A stretch of 64,000 nucleotides of DNA from Dastarcus helophoroides. Taxonomy: Eukaryota; Arthropoda; Insecta; Coleoptera; Bothrideridae. Under the pieces are notes generated by a model that saw only the letters and a program-made list of their open reading frames with translations, was not told where the DNA came from and made no database searches. The stretch covers positions 1-64,000 of the forward strand of contig CM053328.1 in the NCBI GenBank assembly GCA_028583605.1, read 5' to 3'. The position numbers and the translations under genes are program-made. This document shows positions 34,806 through 43,619 of the stretch, piece after piece (within the stretch, counting starts at the first letter, position 1; every line of letters begins with the position of its first letter).

Positions 34806-34901
34806 TTTAATATTGTCTAATTCGTTTTTAGTAATTTGAAGTTCTTGCAACAGCTCTGGAACTGAAACTCTCGAGGGATTGGGTCTGCCTATATCCATGA
34901 C
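34806..34901 (-). CDS. qtc: qtc-like coding exon 6 (residues 468-499)
   Basis: A 96-bp exon bordered by acceptor ATTTTAG and donor GTATGT, both phase 0. It encodes [20 protein letters not shown] followed by [12 protein letters not shown], a short loop and then a helix leading into the GRIP exon. It is found only by splicing logic. It fits because it links exon 5 to exon 7 in frame and continues the Leu/Glu helical pattern. Confidence 0.85.
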
Positions 34902-34947
34902 CTAAAATATTGTTATGTCAAGTATGGAACCCATTTGTTTTAAGTAT

Positions 34948-35007
34948 AACCACAAGAATAAGGGACAGTGGAAGACAGAGAGGAATTTGTTTCTTATTCT
35001 TGTGGTT
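34948..35007. repeat. Perfect 15-bp hairpin in the 119-bp intron
   Basis: AACCACAAGAATAAG (34948-34962) pairs perfectly with CTTATTCTTGTGGTT (34993-35007). It occupies half of the intron between coding exons 5 and 6, starting 13 nt from the donor. Confidence 0.75.
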
Positions 35008-35020
35008 TAACATTCTTTAC

Positions 35021-35189
35021 CATATTTTCCGACTTTCCTTCGTCCACATACTGCTTATATTGTTGTATATAATGTTCCTTACTTTTATTTTCTTCATCTT
35101 CTAATTTTTTGCACGTCTCCTCGAGTTGTTGCTCCAGCTCCTTGATTCTTTCTCTTGCTGCCTCCATTTCAGGCACTAGCTGCCAGTAT
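35021..35189 (-). CDS. qtc: qtc-like coding exon 5 (residues 411-467), third coiled coil
   Basis: After a T-rich tract and TTTAG, the first base A completes Arg411. The frame then reads YWQLVPEMEAARERIKELE and continues as an Arg/Glu/Lys-rich helix with leucine heptads, ending DEGKSENM. The donor is GTAAAG (weaker than the other donors), phase 0. The short intron after it (34902-35020, 119 bp) contains a perfect 15-bp inverted repeat. Confidence 0.9.
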
Positions 35190-35371
35190 CTAAAAAAATA
35201 TTTTTTTTCAATAACAAGCTTCTTTCAAGTCAGCTGCTTTTTTGTACGCGCTAGAGACCCGCACGAGTAAGTAAAAATGTAATCGGATTTTAATCACCGA
35301 TTACTTTTCCGAAATATGTAATCGGGAAATTGGCATCGTTGGCATCGTGGCATCGTTGACATCGTGGCATC

Positions 35372-35403
35372 CGTTGATTGAATATATATGTATTCAATCA
35401 ACG
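35372..35403. mobile_element. 32-bp minimal element: fused termini of the 3.7-kb CGTTGATTGAATA element
   Basis: CGTTGATTGAATA, a 6-bp spacer, TATTCAATCAACG: exactly the two ends of the element at 38231-41977. It is flanked by a 7-bp direct repeat TGGCATC (35365-35371, 35404-35410), the same duplication length as the large copy. The local sequence is a TGGCATCG-type short tandem run, so part of the flank identity could be coincidental. Confidence 0.65.
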
Positions 35404-35507
35404 TGGCATCGTACCGAATATACTCAGCAATCGTGCACTTTATATTATCAGTTTCGTGTTGCATGTAACAAGTTGACGTTTTCGTATGCAAGTTCGAGTT
35501 GGATATA

Positions 35508-35548
35508 CCAAACTGACGAGATCTAACAAGATCGAAACCGGTATTTGG
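35508..35548 (+). ncRNA. Type I hammerhead ribozyme
   Basis: CCAAA, CUGACGA (35513-35519), stem II GAUCU/AGAUC, GAAA (35534-35537), stem III ACCGGU, cleavage base A35543, UUUGG. Outer UUGG/CCAA pairing past an internal loop is present. Confidence 0.82.
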
Positions 35549-35884
35549 TTTTCAAACTTCGAATCTAATAAATGTTCAAACCTATTGGTCTGTGCATTAT
35601 AGAATCCTTGTCTTCTGGGAACTCTCCTAGAGAGCAACCGCTTCGCTAGGGGGCAGTGTTTCAACTGTTGGTAGTTCAGCTACCTATGATTCACTATACA
35701 CGCCTGAAGGGCTGCATGAATTTGTAGTCTAGGTTGCATTCTTCTTGCATACGACATTGTTGGCGATGGCCATAGTTTCTCTATGGACCAATAGGTGGTA
35801 GTACTAAAAAGTCACTCGCTCGACGCCTGTGAATGTTTTAGTACTTACTTGTCGGAACATTTATTAGCATTCGAGTTGGATATA

Positions 35885-35925
35885 CCAAACTGACGAGATC
35901 TAACAAGATCGAAACCGGTATTTGG
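35885..35925 (+). ncRNA. Type I hammerhead ribozyme
   Basis: Identical core to 35508-35548: CUGACGA at 35890-35896, GAAA at 35911-35914, cleavage base A35920. Confidence 0.82.
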
Positions 35926-35985
35926 TTTCCAAACTTCGAATCTAATAAATGTCCAAACCTATTGGTCTGTGCATTAGAAGTTGAC

Positions 35986-36580
35986 CTTTGTCGAAAAAAG
36001 AGTCGAAGTTTAGAGAATCAAAAATGTTCCAAAAATAAGAGATTTTAAAAATTAGTTTACATTTAAAAAAATGTCAAAATTCAGAATAAATGAAATTTTC
36101 TATAATATTGAACGTTTGAAAAATAAGACAAATCAAAACAATTTCAAATTTTTAAAAGAAATCGAAATTTTAGAGTTGTATTTTTCAATAAACGATAACA
36201 TTTTGAAAAAATCAAGAAGTTAGGAAAAAGTCGAAATTTTTTTAAAAAAATTAAAATTTTTAAAACGTCGAATATTTTGAAATCAAAATTTTCTTTAAAA
36301 AAAATCGGAATTTCGAAAATTGTCAAGATATTCATAGAAAGTTAAAATCTCCAGAAAAAAAGTTAAGGGTTTCTCAAAAAATGTCAAAATTTTAACATTC
36401 TTCAAAAAATTCGAGTATTTTAAAAAATGACGAAATTTTCAACAAAATTATAAATTTTTGAGAAATATTTTGAGAAATAATCTAAAATTTCGGAGCCACA
36501 ATTATAAAAAATTGTCGGGATTTAAACAAATTAAAGAATTTTTAATCAACTTTTGAAAAAACCTAAATTTTTAAAAGGTC
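35986..36580. repeat. Purine-rich degenerate repeat tract
   Basis: GTCGAAATTTTAAAAA-type motifs; no gene. Confidence 0.5.
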
Positions 36581-36600
36581 ACTCTTAAGTAAAGTGACCT

Positions 36601-37109
36601 GAATATGATAACGAAGGCTTCCACGGTCAGTGCAGTCAGTACAGGATATACTTCTTCCGGGATTGGACCGTGTCAAAGAACTACTAAAAGTGTTCGACGT
36701 TTCGCCCACCATCGTAGGGGGCTTCTTCAGGAACAAAGAAAGAAAAATAGATGAAAAGAGGAATATGAGGGAATATGCAAAAAAGAAAAAGGTCAATTTC
36801 AAAACATCAAAACTCAGTATGGCCACCATACCAGAGGCGAAACTCTTCTGAATTGAAACTTGGTACAAAAGAAAGTTTAGGCAGAAGAGCACGGTAACTC
36901 AGTATGTCCACCATACCAGAGGCGAAACTCTTCTGAATTGAAACTTGGTACAAAAGAAAGTTTAGGCAGAAGAGCACGGTAACTCAGTATGTCCACCATA
37001 CCAGAGGCGAAACTCTTCTGAACTGAAACTTGTTACAAGATAAGAAAGTTTAAACAGAAGAGCACGGTAACTCAGTATGTCCACCATACCAGAGGCGAAA
37101 CTCTTCTGG
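36601..37109 (-). mobile_element. Retro-like repeat with 10-bp target duplication: three 105-bp units plus hammerhead
   Basis: Flanked by perfect AAAGTGACCT at 36591-36600 and 37110-37119. Read on the minus strand: three and a fraction tandem units (TTTCGCCTCTGGTATGG...), a T-rich linker, a hammerhead-like motif at 36734-36692, then GACACGGTCCAATCCCGG and the end. There is no coding region. The layout resembles the ribozyme-bearing terminal repeats of Penelope-like retroelements or a non-autonomous derivative; that link is inference. Confidence 0.75.
36692..36734 (-). ncRNA. Hammerhead-like ribozyme with minimal stem III
   Basis: Minus strand: stem I GUUC (36734-36731), CUGAAGA, one extra A, stem II GCCC/GGGC, GAAA, stem III reduced to ACGU, cleavage base C, stem I GAAC (36695-36692). 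The core matches CUGANGA...GAAA...UC. The unpaired A before stem II and the two-base stem III make activity as a monomer doubtful. Confidence 0.55.
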
Positions 37110-37119
37110 AAAGTGACCT

Positions 37120-37840
37120 ATTGAAAATTTAGGTTTTTTTCCAAAATGTCCACTTTTTTCCAAAATTGTGACCTTTTTTGATAATCTTGACCTTTAAAAT
37201 ATATAAAAAACTTCGATCATTTTTAAAAATTTTAATTTTTTGTAGATTTTTAGTTTTTAAAAAACTTTTTACTGTTATTTCAACATTTTAACTATTCAAA
37301 ACTTTGCAATTGTCCAAATATTAATTCCTAAAAATTTGGTATTTTCTTTTAAATTTCAACTTGTCTGATAATTCTGGCTTTTCTTCAATAGTCAGACTTC
37401 GACAATTTTGACTTTATTTGAGATTCAGTTTAATGGAAATTAACATTATTTTTCAAATTTTAAGTTTTTTTTTTTAATTTTGACATTTCATTATTCAAAT
37501 TGCGATTTTTAAAACAGTTCGTCTTTCCTGATAATTTTGTCTTTTTAAAAGTCACAATTTTGGAAAAAAGTGGACAATTTGAAAAAAAAGATGACAAAAT
37601 TGAAAATTTTGCAAAATAATCAGAAATTTCAAAAAAAGCCAGCACCTAAAAAAATGTGACGCTTTACAAAAATCGAAATTCTCAAACAATTAAACAAACA
37701 CTTAAACAAACAATTAAAATTTTGCAATATGATAAGCTTTGTACAGAAAGTTAAAATTACCAAAAAATGTTAAGATTTTCTAAAAAGTCAAAAGTGACAT
37801 TTTTCAATGAATTCAAGTATAGTGAACTCGCTCTTAAGCG
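37120..37840. repeat. AT-rich degenerate repeat tract
   Basis: Pyrimidine-rich to about 37550, then purine-rich, with partial mirror words (CAAAATTGTGACCTTTT / AAAAGTCACAATTTTGG) suggesting an old inverted duplication. Confidence 0.45.
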
Positions 37841-39015
37841 GGCACCTTTAGGAATGTCAAAATATGTCCGCGTATCGAAGGTGTCCGTCAGAGACTAAAT
37901 AGACTGAACTTAACACGGTAAGCAGTGAAGCCAGTTGAAAGCCTAGCGAAAGCCTAGCTCCATCTAGCTCGCAATGCCCTCTTATTATTTGTCAGACCTT
38001 TGCGAAGATAACATCGTTTTTTTTTTAAAGAAAATGGGCTGTAAATATGGGGAAGTGTGTTGTGGATCATTGTTGAAACCTCAGTGAACACATTAGTGAA
38101 GGAAAATCAAGAGTTTCATTCTTTGGGTGGGTAAAAATAAAATATATAAATATTCAATTATCGGCGTGCGCGCGTCGCCATTTCACTGCAATCATGACGT
38201 GTTTACAGCACTGGCTTAACAATATTGTACCGTTGATTGAATATAGTATAAAATTTAAAAAGTCGAAATTTCAGTCAATTTTTGGAAAAAGTTAAGATCT
38301 TCAAAAAAAGTTGACTTTTTTAAAAAGGTCGAAATTTTAGAAAAATTCGTGATTTTTAAAAAAGTCGAAATTTTGAATAGTTGAAAATTTCAAAGATGTC
38401 AAAATTTTGAAAAAAGTGGAAATTTTCATTTCATTTTCATAAAAAGTTAAATTTTCAAAAAAAATCAAAATGTTTAAAGAAAGTCTAAATTTTGAATAGT
38501 TGGAAAACAAATTTAAAAAAAAGGCAATTGCCAAGTTTTCCTAATTTAATTTTTTTGCAGCGCTTATGTTGTCAGTTAGCGTTAATTAGGATGAGTCATG
38601 ACTTTCTACACCAAAGATAAAATGGGACCAAAAAAATGTTTGATTTAATAATTATTATTGCAGTATTATGGTATAAGAGTTGTCTTTAATAATTAAAAAA
38701 AATAATACGCACAGCTTCTTTCTTAAACACAACTCAAGCCGGTTTGAAAACATATACATTCTGAAATTCCAAAAATTCTGTAAACAATAAAAAATAATTT
38801 CAAAAAAATAATGATTTTTATAAATAAATTAATTAAAGTCAACAAAGACTTTAAAAACGAATTTACATAAACTACAAATGTTAAGGAAAAAGTTGAGATT
38901 TCGAATTTAAATTAATTATATATCAATTAAATTCATTTACAAAAAGTTTATCAGAAAATATGCATACATAATCCTTTTCCACCAGTTTATTGTTGGATTT
39001 ATTTAATTTTATTTA

Positions 39016-39152
39016 AAATTTCTACGACGCAGTTTGGAAATATTTAAATTTTTATTAATCTTTGTTGACAATATTCGAAAACAGTTTTTGAATATTGTCA
39101 ACAAACATTAATAAAAATTTAAATATTTCCAAACTGGGTCGTAGAAATTTTA
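39016..39152. repeat. Foldback of the TTTGGAAATATTTAAA family, middle-sized copy
   Basis: Arms of about 68 bp (TTCTACGACGCAGTTTGGAA ... TTTGTTGACAATATTC) mirror each other almost perfectly around a 2-bp centre. The flank CCAATAAAAGTCCACCATGAAG (39182 onward, split here by reading) matches the family end seen at 30604 and 42999. Confidence 0.75.
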
Positions 39153-40019
39153 AATTAAATTAATAAACATAATGTTTCCGACCAATAAAAGTCCACCATG
39201 AAGAATAAACTTTTGGGGATGTTTAATTGAATTCAGTTAAAGACAAATACAACGATATATTTAGCCAATATTCTAGCTAATTCAAACAACAATTGTAATG
39301 CCAGACTTGCCATTTACCCACTCATAAAACAGGTTTTATTTTGCCTGGTGCTGGAGGCTGGAGTGACCCATTATTTAAGGGTTTCATTCATTGACACATT
39401 CTTAACAGAATAGACTCACATCTGAGAAATGTTGAATATTTCTTTAAAGTAATATAATAATAGGATAAGTACTATTTAATGTTGACCCTAGCAATTGGAT
39501 GCAAATAGGAGCTAGCTCATTGGAAATTCCCAAAGTAAACTAAGTGCTTCATTCCATGATTTTGATATTATGAACATATTGATAAGATTTATATGCAATC
39601 ACAATCACAACTGAAAGTGCAGACCGTTTTAATTTGCTTGGGACAGAACAGGAGTCAACTTATTTTCATCATATACAGGTTGAATCAAATTTGATTTCCA
39701 CTACAAGGATCTCGTAAACCATTGGAAATACAAGAAAGCCTAATGGGAAAAGTAGTACAGAATTTACTGTCTAACATTATTCCGCTGAGAAAACAATTGA
39801 ATTCCAATTCGTCTTGATTTTATTTAGAAAATATTTTATTTAATATGATTTAAATAAATTTCTGTTAAAATTGATTTGTTAAAAGCTCATTAAAGCAAAT
39901 ATATAATAAATACAATTTAATTTTGAATTTGTCACGAAATACAAGGAATATAACATTTAAATGTTGCTAAAAAAGTCAGGAATGTAATCAAAATTTCAGT
40001 AATTTCGTATTTTGCACTG

Positions 40020-41530
40020 TAACACTGATCAGAACAACAGCCCATCTATTGCGAATTAGTCGGTCGGTATCGGAATGCAATAATTAAAATAACGGGCATA
40101 ACCAGGTAAAATAGCAAGGGACAATTTGAGTTAAAGAGTAAAAAAGAAAAAATATAGAATGCTCACGACACGTTTCGAGTTGAAAAGTAAAAAATATCTC
40201 ACTCACGACTTTAATTAAATACCGAAATTTCCAATTTTTTTTTAAATTCGTTCGAAAATACAAAATTTCTGGAAAATCCTGATATCGTGATTAAAGCGGA
40301 AATATGAAGAGAAGAACAAATTTGTAAATTTACAATTCTAAATTTTAAGAAAAAGTGAGATTTTCCACTCGTTGGAATTACTAGAATAATAAACATTTTG
40401 TTAAAAAAAATGTCTCGAATTTTCCAATTTAAAGGTGAGTTATTGTCAAAAATTTTAAAAAAATAAAATTTTGAATCGAAGGAAAAAAGTATCAAGTTCA
40501 ACTTGAAATTTTGAAAAGTTTTTTTTATAAATTTATTTTTTTGCTTTAAATTTCAAAAATTAAATTTGCAATAATTGTTCTCTTTTTTCCCTAAAATGTT
40601 GACTTCAAATTGAAAATATTTAATTAATAACGAGTTATAAAATAAAATAATAAATCTCGCGATTTTTTATAAATTTAGAGTTATTTCTTAAAATTTTCTA
40701 TATTCGTTTAGTAGTTATTCTGATTTATTTTATGTTCTTATAAAGTTAAGGTTTTTCTTAACTTCGTCCCATACTGAATCTGTAAATTGCCAGGTAGGCG
40801 TGAGTGGAAAAATATGAATCAGTACAGCACCCCATCTGTTGCGAATTAGTCGGTCGGAATAGGAATGGAATGATTAGGATAACGGGTATAACCAGGTAAA
40901 ATATCAACGGACAATTTGAGTTAAAGAGTAAAAAATCAAAAATATAAAATGCTCACGACACGTTTCCAGTTGAAGAGTAAAAAATATAACGGTCACGACT
41001 TTAAATAAAAGTTCGTTCGAAAATACAAGATTTCTAGAAAAATCCGATTTCGTGATTAAAGTGGAAATATGAAGAGAAGAATAAACTTGTAAATTTACAA
41101 TTCGAAATGTTGAGAAAAAGTTATGATTTTAAAAATAAAAAGAGATTTTCCACACGTCTATAAAAAGTTGAAATTACTAGAATAATAAACATTTTGTTAA
41201 AAAAAGGTCTCGAATTTTCCAATTTAAACGGGAGTTATTGGGAACAATTTAAAAAAAAATAAAATTTTGAATCGAAGGAAAAAAAGTAGCAAGTTTAAGT
41301 TGAAATTTTGAAAACATTTTTGTAAATAAATTTAATTTTTTTACTTTAAATTCTAACTTTAAATTAGTAATTATTATTATTTCTCTTTTTCCTAAAATGT
41401 TGACTTCAAATTGAAAATATTCAATTAATAACGAGTTGTAAATTAGAAGGATAAATTTCACGGTTTTTTTTTTAAATTTGGAGTTATTTCTTAAAATTTA
41501 CTGCATTCGTTTAGTAATTTCTAATTTTTC
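40020..41530. repeat. Tandem direct duplication, period about 800 bp
   Basis: CCCATCTATTGCGAATTAG at 40041 recurs as CCCATCTGTTGCGAATTAG at about 40831. The following ACAATTTGAGTTAAAGAGTA, ATGCTCACGACACGTTTC, ATGAAGAGAAGAA and ACTTCAAATTGAAAATATT blocks repeat in order. Confidence 0.8.
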
Positions 41531-42299
41531 TAAAAATTTGAAAATTTTGAACAGTATATTTCAAGTTAAAGATGAGAATTTGGCTTAAAAATTCGAAGTT
41601 AATAAAATGTCTTAAACTCTATAAGAAAAAGGTGTTTTGTCAAAGTTTCATAATTTAAAAGTGTATTCATTGAAGTGAAACTTAAGAAACCTGGGTATAA
41701 AATTCAGTCCAATTGCCATCCCATCACGCGGCGACCTTGGACATATCAATAAGAGAAAATAATTATTGTTTGACTTTGGTGTAGATCTTGGATAAATGAC
41801 CAAAACCATAAAGAACTCTGTTTTCCCCTGCCAAAGTGTAATAGTTTTACTCAGAGGTTTTAGTATTGACCACTAGGTACCAGCACTTCCTTAACAACGT
41901 TTTGGAGTATGCATAGAGAAAAGTGGTGTACGCATTTTGTCATAAGGTATATATATCTAATATGTATTCAATCAACGATTGTACACAGGCGTCGCGTATT
42001 GAAAGAAAATTATTTTACTATTAAACCAAGATGTCTTTGAAAATAGTTCTCCTAAACTTTTACCAAAAAGCACTTATAAAAATTATCCTATTGGTCCAAA
42101 AGCCCCTAATTCTAAAGTTTCATCTAAATCGTTAGAACCGTTACGCGGCAAGTTTCGTATTTATAAATTTTACTTAATCCGACCATATCAAAGAGTAGTG
42201 GAATGCACCTCCCCACTTCCCCGGATTTTAGCTTCAACTGTACGCATGAGACAACATTGAAACGTTCAGTCTATTTAGTGTCTGGTGTCCGTTCATGAG

Positions 42300-42986
42300 A
42301 CATGGTAACCACAATTTGTTTGCTTACTTATTATTTCCGTTTTTTCAGATATCATACATCAGAAATGTCTTGGAACTTGGAATTTCTTTTTTTTTAATTT
42401 ATGTTCAAACGTGATTTAAAGTTGAAAGTCTACAGTTCGAAGAAAACTCGAAATTTCGACAGAGACGAAATTTCAAATTAATGCTCAACATTTTTAACGT
42501 TAAGAAATAAAGTTGTAAACTTTAAAATCAAAATTTTGAGAAAAGAGCAAAAATTGTGAAATTTCTAAAAACGTTTTCTTTTTTTTTTTGGTGGAATGGG
42601 TCCTTGGTTATCTTCACAAAAGTTCTGTATTTCAATTGTAAAAACATGTTAAAAAAGTGAAAATGTTAAAAAAAGCCCGACACAAGTTCAATCTGAAATT
42701 TTCAATTTTTTTCCTCAAAACTTCAAATCAAAGTTTTTATAAAACAATCAATATTACAAAATTACTATTGTTTTTTTATATATCTTAACATTTTTAAAAT
42801 TTTAAGTTAAATCTTGACATTTCTAATTATTTTCTTAGGTCGAGAATTTGTGATTAAAATACAAATCCAGAAAAAATGCTAAAGGACGATTATTAGAGTT
42901 TTCTAAAAAATGTTGGACTTTAAAGTTGAAATTTTACCCCAAAGTGAACATTAAAATATGACCTCTGGAAATTTCGATTTTAATTA
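42300..42986. other. AT-rich intronic DNA with a fragment of the foldback family
   Basis: Mostly AT-rich filler. 42588-42640 (GGTGGAATGGGTCCTTGG, ATCTTC, GTATTTCAATTG) is a terminal fragment of the hammerhead-like foldback family. Confidence 0.4.
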
Positions 42987-42998
42987 AAGCATCAATTC

Positions 42999-43608
42999 TT
43001 CATGGTAGACCCTTATTGACCGGAAATATTATGTTTTTTTCAATTTATTTAACATTTCTTCGGCCCAGTTTGGAAATATTTAAATTTTTATGGTTTGTTG
43101 ACAATTTTAAAAACAGTTTTTGAAATGCGACTACGTGATATTTAAATTTATTGAAAACGTCACTTCATAAAAATTAAAATTAAAATTTCCTTATTTTTCT
43201 TTTTTATATTTAAAAAAAAAATAAAAAAAAAAATTATTTTTAAGTATTTCTTCCCCATTGTTCCCTTTCCATGTTATGCACTGCTGACGAGCTCAAATGA
43301 GAGCGAAACATCGATGTCCAGTGCTACAACCTCTTATATGTATTTTTTTATATTTTCCTAATTTATCAAAAAAACAAAATTTTTATTTTTTCCATATCTA
43401 ATTTTTGGTCTACTATTTTTCATTATTCCTATTCTATGTAAAATAAACTAACCTTTTAATTTGTAAACTGTCATGAAGTGACGTTTTCAATAAATTTAAA
43501 TATCACGTAGTCGCATTTCAAAAACTGTTTTTAAAATTGTCAACAAACCATAAAAATTTAAATATTTCCAAACTGGGCCGAAGAAATGCTAAATAAATTG
43601 AAAAAAAC
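42999..43608 (+). mobile_element. Foldback retroelement-like repeat with an internal hammerhead, 12-bp target duplication
   Basis: 610 bp flanked by perfect AAAGCATCAATT at 42987-42998 and 43609-43620. It starts CTTCATGGTAGACCCTTATT. Arms of about 118 bp (about 43050-43168 and 43474-43590) contain CAGTTTGGAAATATTTAAA, TTTGTTGACAAT and GCGACTACGTGATATTT and mirror each other closely. The single-copy centre holds the hammerhead at 43278-43324. The long target duplication points to copying through RNA rather than cut-and-paste. Shorter derivatives are at 30460-30604 and 39016-39152. Confidence 0.85.
43278..43324 (+). ncRNA. Type I hammerhead ribozyme, complete core
   Basis: Stem I GCACUG (43278-43283) / CAGUGC (43319-43324), perfect 6 bp. 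CUGACGA at 43284-43290. Stem II GCUC/GAGC with loop AAAUGA. GAAA at 43305-43308. Stem III is the palindrome ACAUCGAUGU. Predicted cleavage after C43318. Every conserved position agrees with the hammerhead consensus CUGANGA...GAAA...UH. Confidence 0.85.
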
Positions 43609-43619
43609 AAAGCATCAAT

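Larger units (their letters stand above)
35478..35977 (+). mobile_element. Retrozyme-like repeat, copy 2 (two direct hammerheads)
   Basis: Two hammerheads on the plus strand (35508-35548, 35885-35925) bracket the middle region. Predicted cleavage sites after 35543 and 35920 give a 377-nt unit. Flanking AAGTTGAC at 35470-35477 and 35978-35985 (8 bp) is a plausible target duplication. It is non-coding and lies just inside the 11-kb qtc intron, in antisense to the gene. Confidence 0.78.
38231..41977. mobile_element. 3.7-kb element with CGTTGATTGAATA inverted ends and 7-bp target duplication
   Basis: Ends CGTTGATTGAATA / TATTCAATCAACG are flanked by ATTGTAC at 38224-38230 and 41978-41984. The sister hAT copy shows the unoccupied target (GTACAAT at 14524-14530). 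The interior is non-coding AT-rich DNA with a foldback (39016-39152) and a direct duplication (about 40020 / 40820). The superfamily is not recognised; 7-8 bp duplications would fit P- or Dada-type elements, but there is no transposase to test this. Confidence 0.8.
37889..42284 (-). mobile_element. hAT-like element (sister of 14247-15549) split by a 3.7-kb insert
   Basis: Ends CAGAGACTAAATAG / CTATTTAGTGTCTG with a perfect 8-bp duplication GTGTCCGT at 37881-37888 and 42285-42292. Minus-strand sequence is collinear with 14247-15549 but lacks the nested hAT there. In exchange it carries the insert 38231-41977. Non-coding. Confidence 0.88.

Noticed and set aside
36825..37105. 105-bp units as hammerhead ribozymes because of GGCGAAAC
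   Set aside because: No CUGANGA occurs at the right place on either strand in any circular permutation; kept only as a structured-RNA candidate.
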